Source: Maricaulis sp. (lineage in GTDB: Bacteria; Pseudomonadota; Alphaproteobacteria; Caulobacterales; Maricaulaceae). From it: a stretch of DNA of 64,000 nucleotides. The notes under the pieces were generated by a model. It saw only the letters and a list, made by a program, of their open reading frames with translations, searched no databases and had not been told where the DNA came from. Shown here in pieces: positions 26,222 to 35,857 of the stretch. Numbering within the stretch: position 1 is the stretch's first letter; every line of letters begins with the position of its first letter. Made by a program: the position numbers and the translations under genes. Location of the stretch: positions 1,054,001-1,118,000 of the forward strand of contig NZ_JAEPNI010000001.1 of NCBI RefSeq assembly GCF_017643475.1, read 5' to 3'.

Positions 26222-27267
26222 ATATTGCTGAAGAACTTGCAGAGATCGGGCGGCGGCGTGTGCTGATCCTGGATGGTGCCATGGGCACCCAGATCCAGGA
26301 TCTCAAACTGGATGAGGCGGGTTATCGAGGCGAGCGTTTTGCCGATTGGTCCGTGCCGATCCAGGGCAATAATGACATTCTCAATCTGACCGCCCCGGAG
26401 TCGGTCCGGGACATTCACTCTGCCTATTTCGCGTCAGGTGCGGACATTGTCGAAACCAATACTTTCTCGGCGACGCGCATCGCGCAGGCAGACTACCAGA
26501 TGGAAGATCTGGCCGCAGAGATTGCCAGGGACGGCGCGCGATTGGCCCGCGAGGCGGCTGACGCTGCAGCCGAGGCCACGGGGATTGCCAAGGGTGTGGC
26601 CGGCGCGATTGGCCCGACGAACAAAACACTGTCGATTTCGCCGGACGTCAACGATCCAGGCTATCGGGACACCAATTTTGGCAAAGTCCGCGATGCTTAC
26701 CTGGAACAGGCTCGAGCGATGCAGCCATTTGTTGATTTCTTCCTCGTCGAGACGATCTTTGACACGCTGAACGCGAAAGCCGCGATCAAGGCCGTGCTGG
26801 ATCTGCGTGATGAGACGGGGCAGGACGTTCCAATCATGATCTCCGGCACGATCACCGACCGCTCCGGCCGCACACTATCCGGACAGACTGCCGAGGCCTT
26901 CTGGTATTCCGTGCGCCACGCCAAGCCTTGGGCGATCGGATTGAACTGTGCCCTTGGCGCGGCCGACATGCGTCAGTATATCGCTGAGATTTCTCGCGTC
27001 GCGGACACTCGCGTGCTGGCCTATCCCAATGCGGGCCTGCCCAATGATATGGGCGAGTATGACGAACAACCTCACGAGACGGCCAGCCACTTGTCCGACT
27101 GGGCGCAATCGGGGCTGGTCAATATTGTCGGTGGGTGTTGCGGCACCACGCCTGCGCACATCGCCGAGATTGCGCGCCAGGCGCGAGACGCCGCGCCACG
27201 CCAGGTCCGGGCGGCGTCTGCGAGCATGCGGTTGTCCGGTCTCGAACCGTTCGAACTATCGGCCTGA
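26218..27267 (+). CDS. metH: Methionine synthase, homocysteine-binding module (split MetH, part 1)
   Basis: The 349-residue product is a homocysteine S-methyltransferase domain alone. It has [19 protein letters not shown] at the start, [20 protein letters not shown], the zinc ligands in GLNCALGA and in [12 protein letters not shown] (Cys-Cys), and the [13 protein letters not shown] strand. In E. coli these are the first 350 or so residues of one MetH chain; here they are a separate gene, 11 bases before the rest. The two products presumably assemble. The ATG overlaps the metF stop by 4 bases. Betaine-homocysteine methyltransferase is less likely given the partner gene. Confidence 0.92.
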   Translation: MNIAEELAEIGRRRVLILDGAMGTQIQDLKLDEAGYRGERFADWSVPIQGNNDILNLTAPESVRDIHSAYFASGADIVETNTFSATRIAQADYQMEDLAAEIARDGARLAREAADAAAEATGIAKGVAGAIGPTNKTLSISPDVNDPGYRDTNFGKVRDAYLEQARAMQPFVDFFLVETIFDTLNAKAAIKAVLDLRDETGQDVPIMISGTITDRSGRTLSGQTAEAFWYSVRHAKPWAIGLNCALGAADMRQYIAEISRVADTRVLAYPNAGLPNDMGEYDEQPHETASHLSDWAQSGLVNIVGGCCGTTPAHIAEIARQARDAAPRQVRAASASMRLSGLEPFELSA

Positions 27268-27278
27268 GTGAAACGACG

Positions 27279-29921
27279 ATGACCTTACTCGTCTCCACCT
27301 TCGTCAATATTGGCGAACGCACCAATGTGACCGGCTCGGCTCGTTTTCGACGGCTGATCACCGAAGGCGACTATTCCGAAGCGGTATCCGTTGCGCGCCA
27401 ACAAGTCGAGAATGGCGCCCAGATCATCGATGTGAACATGGATGAGGGCCTGCTCGACAGTGTCGAGGCCATGACCACATTCCTGCGCATGATCGCTGGT
27501 GAGCCGGATGTCGCGCGGGTCCCGGTCATGGTCGACAGTTCCAAATGGGAGGTCATCGAGGCCGGATTGCAAAACGTCCAGGGCAAGGCCGTGGTCAATT
27601 CGATCAGCCTGAAGGAAGGCGAGGCGCCCTTCCTCGAACAGGCACGCGCCTGTCTGTCCTATGGCGCCGCCGTGGTCGTCATGGCGTTTGACGAAACCGG
27701 TCAGGCCGAGACGGCGGACCGCAAGTTCGAGATCTGCCAGCGGGCCTATCGCCTGCTTGTCGATACGGTCGGTTTCCCGCCGGAAGACATCATTTTCGAC
27801 CCGAACATCTTCGCGGTTGCCACCGGTATTGAAGAACACAACGACTACGCTGTCGCCTTCATCGACGCGACGCGCCGTATCCGCGCGGAACTGCCCGGCT
27901 GTCATGTCTCCGGCGGCCTCTCCAACATCTCCTTCTCTTTCCGCGGCAATGAGCCGGTGCGCCGTGCCATGCACTCGGTCTTCCTGTTCCACGCCGTGCG
28001 TGCGGGCATGGATATGGGCATCGTCAATGCCGGCCAGCTGGACATTTATGACGACATCGATCCGGAGCTGCGCGAGCTGGTCGAGGATGTGATCCTCAAT
28101 CGCCGCGACGATGCGACGGACCGACTGTTGGAGACAGCCGAGAAGTATCGCGGGCAGGGCAAGGGCGCCGAGATGACGCGCGATCTGTCCTGGCGCGAGC
28201 AGGATGTTGGCCTGCGTCTGAAACACGCGCTGGTGCACGGCATCAATGAGTTCATCGTCGAGGATACCGAAGAGGCACGCCTCTCGTTTGAACGTCCGCT
28301 GCATGTCATCGAGGGCCCGTTGATGGACGGGATGAATGTCGTTGGCGACCTGTTCGGCGAGGGCAAGATGTTCCTGCCACAGGTGGTGAAGTCGGCGCGA
28401 GTGATGAAACAGGCAGTCGCACACCTCATCCCCTTCATGGAGAAGGAAAAGGCCGAAAGTGGCCAGGCCTCCAAATCTGCCGGCAAGGTCATCATGGCGA
28501 CGGTGAAGGGGGATGTGCACGATATCGGCAAGAATATCGTTGGCGTCGTTCTCCAGTGTAACGGTTATGAGGTCGTCGACATGGGCGTGATGGTGCCTTG
28601 CGAGAAAATCCTGGAAACCGCGCTCGACGAGGAAGCCGATATTATCGGCCTGTCAGGCCTGATCACCCCATCGCTCGACGAGATGGTGTTTGTCGCCTCC
28701 GAGATGGAGCGTCAGAAGATCGACATCCCGCTGCTCATCGGTGGCGCCACGACCAGCCCAGCGCACACAGCGGTGAAGATCGACCCGAAAATTGATGTCG
28801 CACCGGTCGTGCACGTACTCGATGCCAGCCGAGCGGTTGGCGTGGTTTCAACCCTGTTGTCGGACCGTCGCGATAGCTATGCGGCGGATGTTAAGGCGGA
28901 TCTCGCCAGGATCCGTGAGCGCCGTCTGGCGGCACGGACGGCCAAGTCCCGCCTGAGCCTGGCCCAGGCGCGCGAAAAAGCCTGGTCCTGTGACTGGGCC
29001 AGCTATCAGGCGCCAGCTCCGAAACAGCCGGGCGTGCAGGATTTCGACATCCCGGTCAGCACGCTGGTCGACTATATCGACTGGACGCCATTTTTCTTCA
29101 CCTGGGAGCTCAAGGGCACCTATCCGGCGATCCTGGAAGATCCAAGGCGCGGTGAGGCAGCCCGCAATCTTCTCGCCGACGGCCAGCGCATGCTTCAACG
29201 CATCATCGACGAGGGCCTCCTCGCCCCCAGGGGCGTCATCGGCTTCTGGCCGGCCAATCGCGAGGGCGATGATGTCGTGCTTTACGCCGACGAGAGCCGT
29301 GCGAGCGAACGGGCGCGTTTCCATGGCCTGCGCCAGCAGATGAGCAAGGAGGGCGACAAGCCCAGCCTCTGCCAGTTCGATTTTGTAGGGCCCAAGGGCG
29401 TAGAGGATTTCATCGGCGGGTTTGCCGTCACCGCAGGTGACAATCCCGAATTCGTGGCCTCGCTTGATGCCCAGCAGGACGACTACTCCTCGATCATGTT
29501 CAAGGCGATTTCCGATCGGCTGGCGGAAGCCGCGGCAGAGTGGCTGCATGAACAGGTGCGCACAAAGCACTGGGGGTATGCGCAAGGCGAGCGCTTTTCC
29601 AATGCGGAGCTGATTGCCGAAGCCTATGACGGCATCCGGCCGGCACCGGGTTATCCTTCACAGCCAGACCATTCCGAAAAACGCACCTTGTTCAGCCTGC
29701 TCGAAGCGCAGACGCGCATCGGTATCGGGCTCACCAACAGTTTTGCGATGACCCCGGCCTCGTCGGTGTCGGGGCTCTATCTGGCGCATCCGGACAGTCA
29801 CTATTTCGCAGTTGGGCGTATACAGCGCGACCAGGTCGAGGACTATGCCCGTCGCAAGGGCTGGACGCTGGCGGAGAGTGAGCGGGCGCTGGGGCCGATC
29901 CTGGACTATGAGCCGGCCTGA
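27279..29921 (+). CDS. metH: Methionine synthase, folate, cobalamin and reactivation modules (split MetH, part 2)
   Basis: The 880-residue product supplies the remaining MetH modules. It has a pterin-binding TIM barrel ([20 protein letters not shown] at the start; [11 protein letters not shown]), a cobalamin cap ([16 protein letters not shown]), the B12-binding domain with the DxHxxG motif ([17 protein letters not shown], near residue 411), and the SAM-binding activation domain ([20 protein letters not shown] near the C-terminus). The ATG at 27279 gives [15 protein letters not shown]; the frame is open upstream but those residues overlap part 1. It transfers the methyl from 5-methyl-THF through cobalamin. 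Its tail overlaps a convergent gene by 16 bases. Confidence 0.95.
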   Translation: MTLLVSTFVNIGERTNVTGSARFRRLITEGDYSEAVSVARQQVENGAQIIDVNMDEGLLDSVEAMTTFLRMIAGEPDVARVPVMVDSSKWEVIEAGLQNVQGKAVVNSISLKEGEAPFLEQARACLSYGAAVVVMAFDETGQAETADRKFEICQRAYRLLVDTVGFPPEDIIFDPNIFAVATGIEEHNDYAVAFIDATRRIRAELPGCHVSGGLSNISFSFRGNEPVRRAMHSVFLFHAVRAGMDMGIVNAGQLDIYDDIDPELRELVEDVILNRRDDATDRLLETAEKYRGQGKGAEMTRDLSWREQDVGLRLKHALVHGINEFIVEDTEEARLSFERPLHVIEGPLMDGMNVVGDLFGEGKMFLPQVVKSARVMKQAVAHLIPFMEKEKAESGQASKSAGKVIMATVKGDVHDIGKNIVGVVLQCNGYEVVDMGVMVPCEKILETALDEEADIIGLSGLITPSLDEMVFVASEMERQKIDIPLLIGGATTSPAHTAVKIDPKIDVAPVVHVLDASRAVGVVSTLLSDRRDSYAADVKADLARIRERRLAARTAKSRLSLAQAREKAWSCDWASYQAPAPKQPGVQDFDIPVSTLVDYIDWTPFFFTWELKGTYPAILEDPRRGEAARNLLADGQRMLQRIIDEGLLAPRGVIGFWPANREGDDVVLYADESRASERARFHGLRQQMSKEGDKPSLCQFDFVGPKGVEDFIGGFAVTAGDNPEFVASLDAQQDDYSSIMFKAISDRLAEAAAEWLHEQVRTKHWGYAQGERFSNAELIAEAYDGIRPAPGYPSQPDHSEKRTLFSLLEAQTRIGIGLTNSFAMTPASSVSGLYLAHPDSHYFAVGRIQRDQVEDYARRKGWTLAESERALGPILDYEPA

Positions 29922-30574
29922 GGCGCGCGCAACTGAATCAGTGTCAACAGGCTGACATGATAGCCAGCCCAGACGAAGAGGCCGTAGAACTTCAGCCCGT
30001 CCTCCAGCACGACGGCCGTGGTAGAGCGGTCGTACACGACAAGGTCGAGGCCCAGGCTTCCAGCAACGGCCATCAGTGCGATGGCCAGCAGCCACCAGTC
30101 ACTGCGCAAAAGAATGCGCACGCCTGACAGCACATAGCCCACGCCCAGCACCACATAGGACCCCAGCACCACATACTGGTGAATGCCCAGGCCTGGCAGG
30201 ATGCTTTCGTGCAGCAGCAGGGCATCGTCCAGGGCCAGCCAGCCATTGAGCAGGCCTGCAAAAAGGGCCAGCGCGAAATAGCCTCCGCGTTCACCACGCA
30301 CCCAAAGAATGAGTGCGGTAAACAGTCCAATGGCCGCGACGCAGGCCCACAGCAGTATGCCCAGCTGCGACATGGCTCCAAAGGTGACGTGGCAGCACTC
30401 CTCCGCCTCGCGGGCGGCCGCGATCACATCCAGATACATCCATTTGGGATCGACCATTGGCTGGAGCATGGTGATCGCAATCAGGATTGCTGGCACCGTC
30501 AACAGAAACCCTGCCACGAGCGCGAGCGTCCTTGGTGGAAGTTTCAGGGAGATAGGCGCGCTGTCACTGAACAT
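29906..30574 (-). CDS. Multi-pass membrane protein of unknown function
   Basis: The function is not recognised. The 222 residues have about six hydrophobic segments (for example [77 protein letters not shown]). A cysteine pair and histidine ([10 protein letters not shown]) follow the first loop. A conserved-looking LDDALLLHE motif between helices has the form of a hydrolase or metal site (Asp-Asp, His-Glu) and may be catalytic. It stands alone and convergent to metH, overlapping its last 16 bases. Confidence 0.65.
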   Translation of the reverse strand: MFSDSAPISLKLPPRTLALVAGFLLTVPAILIAITMLQPMVDPKWMYLDVIAAAREAEECCHVTFGAMSQLGILLWACVAAIGLFTALILWVRGERGGYFALALFAGLLNGWLALDDALLLHESILPGLGIHQYVVLGSYVVLGVGYVLSGVRILLRSDWWLLAIALMAVAGSLGLDLVVYDRSTTAVVLEDGLKFYGLFVWAGYHVSLLTLIQLRAPQAGS

Positions 30575-30734
30575 GCTGGATCAGACCATGTAAACGGAAG
30601 AAGCGGCCAACTTAGTGTCGCCGTGAGGCTTTTTGCAAGTTCAGGCGGCGAGGGGTGTATGAGAGTGCCCTGATTGACTTGGCCTTTACCCGATCAGGGT
30701 GCATATCCTTTGATCAGGTTTCTGGAGCATCACG

Positions 30735-31547
30735 ATGCGGATTGCGTTTTTCGGAGATATTGTCGGCAAGGCAGGGCGACGGGCTGTGGAGGAACACCTT
30801 CCGCGTCTCAAGGACGAGCTTGCGCTGGATTTTGTCGTCATCAATGCCGAGAATGCGGCAGCTGGATTCGGTGTTACCGAACGCATCTGCAACCAGCTTT
30901 TCGATTATGGCGCTGACGTTTTGACCCTGGGCAACCACGCCTGGGACCAGCGCGAAGCGCTGACCTATATTGAGCGCGAGCCGCGTTTGTTGCGACCGGC
31001 CAACTATCCGGTAGGCTCGACACCGGGACGTGGCGCCAACCTGTTCCAGACGGCCAAGGGCGAGAGCGTGCTCGTGGTCAATGTCATGGGCAATCTTTTC
31101 ATGGAGACGCTGGACGACCCGTTTGCAGCGATTGAGCGCGAACTGGCTGCAGCGCCGATGGGCGTTGTGGCCGATGCTGTCCTGGTCGACATGCACGCCG
31201 AGGCCACCAGCGAGAAAAATGCCATGGGGGTTTTCTGCGATGGCAGGGCGAGCCTGGTCGTTGGCACGCACACACATATTCCCACGGCCGACACGCGCAT
31301 CCTGCCGGGCGGCACAGGCTACCAGACTGATGCTGGCATGTGCGGTGACTATGACAGCGTCATCGGCATGGACAAGGAAGAACCGGTCCGTCGTTTTACT
31401 ACACGCATGCGCTCTTCGCGTTTCGAGCCGGCAACCGGAGAGGCGACGCTTTGCGGCGTGATGGTCGATACAGGGCCGGATGGTCTGGCGACCGCCGTTT
31501 CGCCCATTCGGGTTGGCGGACTGCTCGCAACACACGTTCCCGATTGA
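30735..31547 (+). CDS. YmdB-family metallophosphoesterase
   Basis: The 270-residue product belongs to the TIGR00282/YmdB family of cytoplasmic metal-dependent phosphodiesterases, which act on 2',3'-cyclic nucleotides in the studied members. Metal ligands are visible in order: MRIAFFGDIVGKAGRRAVEE (Asp8), VINAENAAAGFG (Glu, Asn), LGNHAWDQRE (Asn-His), LVDMHAEATSEKNAMG and VGTHTHIPTADTRILPGG. The ATG is preceded by TGGAGC. In many bacteria this gene sits by yebC or ygfA; here it is about 3.5 kb from yebC. It appears to be monocistronic. Confidence 0.9.
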   Translation: MRIAFFGDIVGKAGRRAVEEHLPRLKDELALDFVVINAENAAAGFGVTERICNQLFDYGADVLTLGNHAWDQREALTYIEREPRLLRPANYPVGSTPGRGANLFQTAKGESVLVVNVMGNLFMETLDDPFAAIERELAAAPMGVVADAVLVDMHAEATSEKNAMGVFCDGRASLVVGTHTHIPTADTRILPGGTGYQTDAGMCGDYDSVIGMDKEEPVRRFTTRMRSSRFEPATGEATLCGVMVDTGPDGLATAVSPIRVGGLLATHVPD

Positions 31548-31570
31548 AACACATGTAGAAATATGTGTTT
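31547..31570. repeat. AT-rich inverted repeat after the YmdB-family gene
   Basis: AAACACAT at 31547-31554 and ATGTGTTT at 31563-31570 form a perfect 8-base inverted repeat around GTAGAAAT, starting in the stop codon. It may be a weak terminator or an operator for the epimerase gene that starts at 31654. The stem is too AT-rich to be a strong terminator. Confidence 0.4.
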
Positions 31571-31653
31571 AGGCTCGTTTTTCGCCACAAGTTGTTGACC
31601 TGTCTGACGCGCTGTGGACTATTTCCGCCGGACTGTGCCTGGGGGAAAAACAC

Positions 31654-32634
31654 ATGACGCAAAAGACCGCTCTTGTTTGTGGAGCCGGCGGATTTATCGG
31701 CGGCCATCTCGTCAAGCGACTGAAGGACGAGGGCTTCTGGGTTCGCGGTGTGGACGTGAAATTCCACGAGCATGCGGACACTGTGGCCGATGACTTCATG
31801 ATTGGGGATTTGCGGGACCAACGTGTGGTGCGTGAGGTGATCGACCGTCGTTTTGACGAGGTCTATCAGCTGGCGGCCGACATGGGTGGCGCCGGCTATA
31901 TCTTCACCGGTGAAAACGACGCCAACGTCATGCACAATTCGGCGACGATCAATCTCAACGTTCTGGACGCCTGCCACAAGCGCAATATCAAGCGGGTCTT
32001 TTACTCGTCGTCCGCCTGCATGTATCCGGAGCATAACCAGCTCGACCCGGACAATCCGAACTGTGCCGAGGACAGCGCCTATCCCGCCAATCCGGACAGC
32101 GAGTATGGCTGGGAGAAGCTTTTCTCCGAGCGGCTTTACCTGGCGTACAACCGCAATCACGGCATGGAATGCCGGGTGGCGCGTTACCACAATATCTTCG
32201 GCCCGCTGGGGACCTGGGATGGGGGCAAGGAAAAGGCTCCGGCCGCCATGTGCCGAAAGGTGGCACTGGCCGCGGATGGTGGCGAGATCGAGGTTTGGGG
32301 CGACGGCCTGCAGACGCGTTCATTCCTCTATATCGATGAGTGTCTGGAAGGTTCGATCCGTCTGCTGCGCTCTGACTTTGAAGGCCCGGTCAATATCGGC
32401 TCCGAGGAGATGATCTCGATCAATGATCTTGCACGCATGGTCATCGACATTGCTGACAAGCCCGTGGATATCCGCAATATCCCGGGGCCGCTGGGCGTTC
32501 GGGGGCGCAATTCCGACAATCGCCTGATTGCCGAGAAACTGGGCTGGGCACCGTCGCAGAGCCTGCGCGAGGGCATGGAAATCACCTATGAATGGATCAA
32601 GGGCGAGATCCAGCGCCAGCACAATCAGCGCTAG
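31654..32634 (+). CDS. GDP-mannose 3,5-epimerase homologue (NAD-dependent)
   Basis: Predicted to convert GDP-D-mannose to GDP-L-galactose or GDP-L-gulose in the cytoplasm. The 326-residue SDR protein has the NAD site VCGAGGFIGGHLVKRL and matches the plant GME pattern closely: HNIFGPLGTWDGGKEKAPAA, WGDGLQTRSFLYIDECLEG and GVRGRNSDNRLIAEKLGW. The known plant catalytic residues Cys145, Tyr174, Lys178 and Lys217 all align at one offset of 23 with Cys122, Tyr151, Lys155 and Lys194 here, so the active site looks intact. GGGGG precedes the ATG. manC, which makes GDP-mannose, is 1.3 kb downstream. Its stop shares CTAG with the convergent gene. Confidence 0.85.
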   Translation: MTQKTALVCGAGGFIGGHLVKRLKDEGFWVRGVDVKFHEHADTVADDFMIGDLRDQRVVREVIDRRFDEVYQLAADMGGAGYIFTGENDANVMHNSATINLNVLDACHKRNIKRVFYSSSACMYPEHNQLDPDNPNCAEDSAYPANPDSEYGWEKLFSERLYLAYNRNHGMECRVARYHNIFGPLGTWDGGKEKAPAAMCRKVALAADGGEIEVWGDGLQTRSFLYIDECLEGSIRLLRSDFEGPVNIGSEEMISINDLARMVIDIADKPVDIRNIPGPLGVRGRNSDNRLIAEKLGWAPSQSLREGMEITYEWIKGEIQRQHNQR

Positions 32635-33734
32635 TCGCGCAATTCCGCTGGAAGCTCCATGCGGCCGATGACGTCGGCCGTCAGCGAGCCGAGCCAGAGA
32701 TTGCCCTCATCATCCGGGACCGCATTGGCCAGCAGGCCGAAGCGGCCGTCCGGATCGTGGAAACTGTCGAGGTAATTGCCGTCCTCGTCGAGCACCAGGA
32801 CGAAGGCGCGCGGGGCGCCGGCGCGGATCCAGACATCATCGGGAAACTTGGTGATCAGACGGGTCAGGAATGGATTGCGGTGCAAGAAGCGCAGCAACGG
32901 GACACGCTGGGTATCCATGGCGATGAAGAGTCGGCCCTGGCCATCGCCCATGACCCCGTCCGGAATGCCTGGCAGATTGTCCGCCACCAGCTCCAGCTGA
33001 CCCGCTTGCGGCCCTTCAAGCCAGTAGCGCGAAAGGCGATAGCGATAGGTTTCCAGCACAAAGACCGAGCGACCGTCCGCTGACATCGCGACACCATTGG
33101 CGAAGTACATTTCGTCGGCGAGGATCTCGGTTTCCCCGGTCTGCGGGTCCAGCGAGACCAGCGCTCCATAAGGCCGGTTTTCAGCCATGTCATAGGCATA
33201 GGTGCGCAGGTGCGGATCATTGGCCCATTTCCAGCTGGCCTCGGTGAAATAGATCATGCCGTCCGCAGCGATATCCAGATCGTCAGCGAAACCAAGCGGA
33301 CGATCCCCGGCTGTCAGGGTCAGGGTTTCCACCTGGTCGGATCCGGGGGTTACGGCGTACATGCCATCGGACGCGGCCACGATCAGGCGGCCTTGCGCAT
33401 CCCATTGCAGGCCAAGAGCGGGCAGGGTGGAGACCTGGACTCGTTCAGCGACCTGCCAGCTGCCGTCACGGTCACGGGCTAAACGCACGACACTGCCATC
33501 ATGCTGTGAGGCCCAGACTGAGCCGTCGTCGGCGAGTGCGATATCCTCGGAACTGCTGATTATGCCACGCCCGATCTCCTCGATGCCGGCGAGGCGGCCC
33601 CTCGGCTCCAGCACGCCTTCGAGCGCTGGTGGTTCGCTTTCGTCCCAATAGGCGGGGTCAAACCGGGCTGGCCAGAGCAATAGGATCGCCACGAGAATGC
33701 TGACGATTGCAAAGATGAAGACAAGAGTGCGCAT
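32631..33734 (-). CDS. Membrane-anchored SMP-30/strictosidine-synthase-like beta-propeller protein
   Basis: The 367-residue product begins with an uncleaved or cleavable N-terminal hydrophobic segment (TLVFIFAIVSILVAILLLW) and then a six-bladed propeller. Repeated motifs include SSEDIALADDGSVWAS, FADDLDIAADGMIYFTEAS, YFANGVAMSADGRSVFVLE and GIPDGVMGDGQGRLFIA. The family includes gluconolactonases, strictosidine synthase and mammalian APMAP; calcium-dependent lactonase or esterase activity is typical, and the substrate is unknown. The start at 33734 is supported by GGGGGAAA and the signal-anchor; the frame is open to 33908. It lies between the epimerase gene and manC, but on the opposite strand. 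Confidence 0.75.
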   Translation of the reverse strand: MRTLVFIFAIVSILVAILLLWPARFDPAYWDESEPPALEGVLEPRGRLAGIEEIGRGIISSSEDIALADDGSVWASQHDGSVVRLARDRDGSWQVAERVQVSTLPALGLQWDAQGRLIVAASDGMYAVTPGSDQVETLTLTAGDRPLGFADDLDIAADGMIYFTEASWKWANDPHLRTYAYDMAENRPYGALVSLDPQTGETEILADEMYFANGVAMSADGRSVFVLETYRYRLSRYWLEGPQAGQLELVADNLPGIPDGVMGDGQGRLFIAMDTQRVPLLRFLHRNPFLTRLITKFPDDVWIRAGAPRAFVLVLDEDGNYLDSFHDPDGRFGLLANAVPDDEGNLWLGSLTADVIGRMELPAELRD

Positions 33735-33907
33735 GATTTCCCCCAACCCGCTCGTCCAGCAGTGAACCGGAACGGGCCCGGTCTGTCCACTCGCAAGCGG
33801 TTCCCCTCGTCGGAGAGTCGTGATTAGTTTGCGCCAAGCCATTGCCGTGCCGCGGTAATTGTCGTTCCCGGAAGGCCAGAAAACAAACGATCGAAAAGGC
33901 AGATTCA

Positions 33908-34984
33908 ATGAGCGAGATCGTCCCCGTCATCATGTCCGGAGGCGCCGGTACGCGATTGTGGCCGCTCTCCCGCGCTGCGCGCCCGAAACAGGTGCATGCA
34001 CTGGTCTCTGATATCTCCATGATCGAGGCGACGGTGCGGCGAGCACAGCAAGGCGATGAAGTGGCATTTCACCCACCGGTGATCGTCCTCGGTGGTGACC
34101 AGCTCGACGGTGCTCGCGACCTGCTTGGCAAGGATCGGGACGATATCTCCTACGTGGTAGAGCCGATGGCGCGCAATACAGCGGCTGTCGCAGCCGTCTC
34201 GGCGGAGATGGTGGCGCAGAACCATGGCGATGACGCTCTGGTCTTGCTCATGCCAGCCGATCACCACATCAAGGATGAGGAAGCTTTCCGCGTGACGGTT
34301 TCGCGCGCAGCCAACCTGGCCGCAGCAGGCAATATCGTCACTTTCGGTATTCGCCCGACGGGTCCTGCGACGGGATTTGGCTATATCTGCCGCGGCAGGG
34401 CGCAGGGCGAGGGTTACAAGGTCGAGGCGTTTACTGAAAAGCCGGACCTGGCCACGGCCAGGAAATTCCTCTCGGACGGTCGCTATTACTGGAATGCAGG
34501 GATTTTTCTGTTCAAGGCGAGCACGATGCGCGCCGAGCTGGAGAAGCTGCAGCCGGAGATCCTGTCCGCCTGCCGACGGGCGCTTGGCGATGCGAGCCGG
34601 GAGGAAATTGTATCGCGTCTCGACGCTGATGCCTTTGCCGCCTGTCCGTCAGATTCCATCGACTATGCCGTGATGGAGAAAACTGATCGCGCCGCGGTCG
34701 TGCCGGCCGATTTCGACTGGTCCGATGTCGGTTCCTGGTCTTCACTTTGGGATGTCAGCGAGAAGGATGAGAGCGCCAATGTGATGATTGGCGATACGCA
34801 TCTGATCGATACCCGGCGCAGCCTTGTTTATTCGACGGGTGCGCGTGTGGGTGTCATCGGCTGTGATCGCATCATGGTGGTCGCAACCGAGGACGCGGTC
34901 CTCGTGGCTGACATGGCCAATGACCAGGACGACAAGAAACTCGTGGAGACCCTGCGGACCGAGGGGCGACTCGACCTGCTCTGA
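33908..34984 (+). CDS. manC: Mannose-1-phosphate guanylyltransferase (short ManC)
   Basis: Makes GDP-mannose from mannose-1-phosphate and GTP. The start ATG at 33908 gives SEIVPVIMSGGAGTRLWPLS. The 358 residues include the GGAGTRLWP signature, MPADHHIKDE, FTEKPDLATARKFL, WNAGIFLF and FDWSDVGSW. The chain ends after the nucleotidyltransferase and a short beta region, so it lacks the C-terminal cupin phosphomannose isomerase domain of the bifunctional 480-residue enzymes. That activity would have to come from elsewhere; the AGE-family gene 0.9 kb downstream is a good candidate. It would feed GDP-mannose to the GME-like epimerase. Confidence 0.92.
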   Translation: MSEIVPVIMSGGAGTRLWPLSRAARPKQVHALVSDISMIEATVRRAQQGDEVAFHPPVIVLGGDQLDGARDLLGKDRDDISYVVEPMARNTAAVAAVSAEMVAQNHGDDALVLLMPADHHIKDEEAFRVTVSRAANLAAAGNIVTFGIRPTGPATGFGYICRGRAQGEGYKVEAFTEKPDLATARKFLSDGRYYWNAGIFLFKASTMRAELEKLQPEILSACRRALGDASREEIVSRLDADAFAACPSDSIDYAVMEKTDRAAVVPADFDWSDVGSWSSLWDVSEKDESANVMIGDTHLIDTRRSLVYSTGARVGVIGCDRIMVVATEDAVLVADMANDQDDKKLVETLRTEGRLDLL

Positions 34985-35072
34985 CGCGGCAATCAATGTG
35001 ATCACCCGGTAGCCATAAATTGGCGGAGCCGGTATTAAGCGGACAAAGACTGTTACACAAAGGGATTGTACA

Positions 35073-35831
35073 ATGGCCGGACATTCCAAATGGGCGAATA
35101 TCCAGCACCGCAAAGGTCGTCAGGACGCGGTGCGTTCCAAGCTGTTCTCGCGCCTCTCCAAGGAGATCGCGATCGCTGCGAAACTGGGTGGCCCTGATCC
35201 TGATGCCAATCCGCGTCTGCGCCTGGCTGTTGCCAACGCCAAGGGCCAGTCCATGCCCAAGGACAATATCCAGCGAGCCATCGACAAGGCGTCCGGCGGT
35301 GATGCGGATACGTATGAAGACATCCGTTACGAGGGTTTCGGGCCGGCCGGTATCGGGGTGATCGTGGAAGTCTCCACGGACAACAAGAATCGTGCAGCCG
35401 CCGAAGTCCGCACCGCCTTCGCCAAGAATGGCGGAAACATGGGCGAAACAGGCTCCGTGGCTTTCATGTTCGATAATGTCGGCGAGATCCGCTACCCGCT
35501 GTCCAAGGCTGACGAGGACACGATGATGGAAGCGGCCATCGAGGCCGGCGCCGAAGATGTTGCATCCGAACAGGGTGATGAGGAAAACGAGGGCCAGCAC
35601 GTCATCTTCACGGCGCGTGAAGATCTGATGGAAGTTGTCTCCGCGCTTTCCGAACAGTTCGAGGACCCGTCTTCTGCCAAAATCATCTGGAAGCCGCAGA
35701 ACCTGATCGAGGTTCCAGGTGACAAGGTTGATACCTTGATGAAGATGATGGAAGCGCTCGAAGACTGCGATGACGTCCAGAATGTTTACGCAAATTTCGA
35801 CATTTCCGACGAGGACATGGCTAACGCTTGA
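35073..35831 (+). CDS. yebC: YebC/PmpR-family protein
   Basis: The 252-residue product begins [17 protein letters not shown], the invariant YebC start. It has [34 protein letters not shown] and the acidic C-terminal domain. The family was annotated as transcriptional regulators; some members act in translation of difficult peptides. In many alphaproteobacteria yebC is directly upstream of ruvC; here about 8 kb of other genes separates them. The AGE-family gene starts 26 bases after its stop, so they may be co-transcribed. Confidence 0.95.
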   Translation: MAGHSKWANIQHRKGRQDAVRSKLFSRLSKEIAIAAKLGGPDPDANPRLRLAVANAKGQSMPKDNIQRAIDKASGGDADTYEDIRYEGFGPAGIGVIVEVSTDNKNRAAAEVRTAFAKNGGNMGETGSVAFMFDNVGEIRYPLSKADEDTMMEAAIEAGAEDVASEQGDEENEGQHVIFTAREDLMEVVSALSEQFEDPSSAKIIWKPQNLIEVPGDKVDTLMKMMEALEDCDDVQNVYANFDISDEDMANA

Positions 35832-35857
35832 TTGTCCAGCTGAGATCGGGGAGTGGG

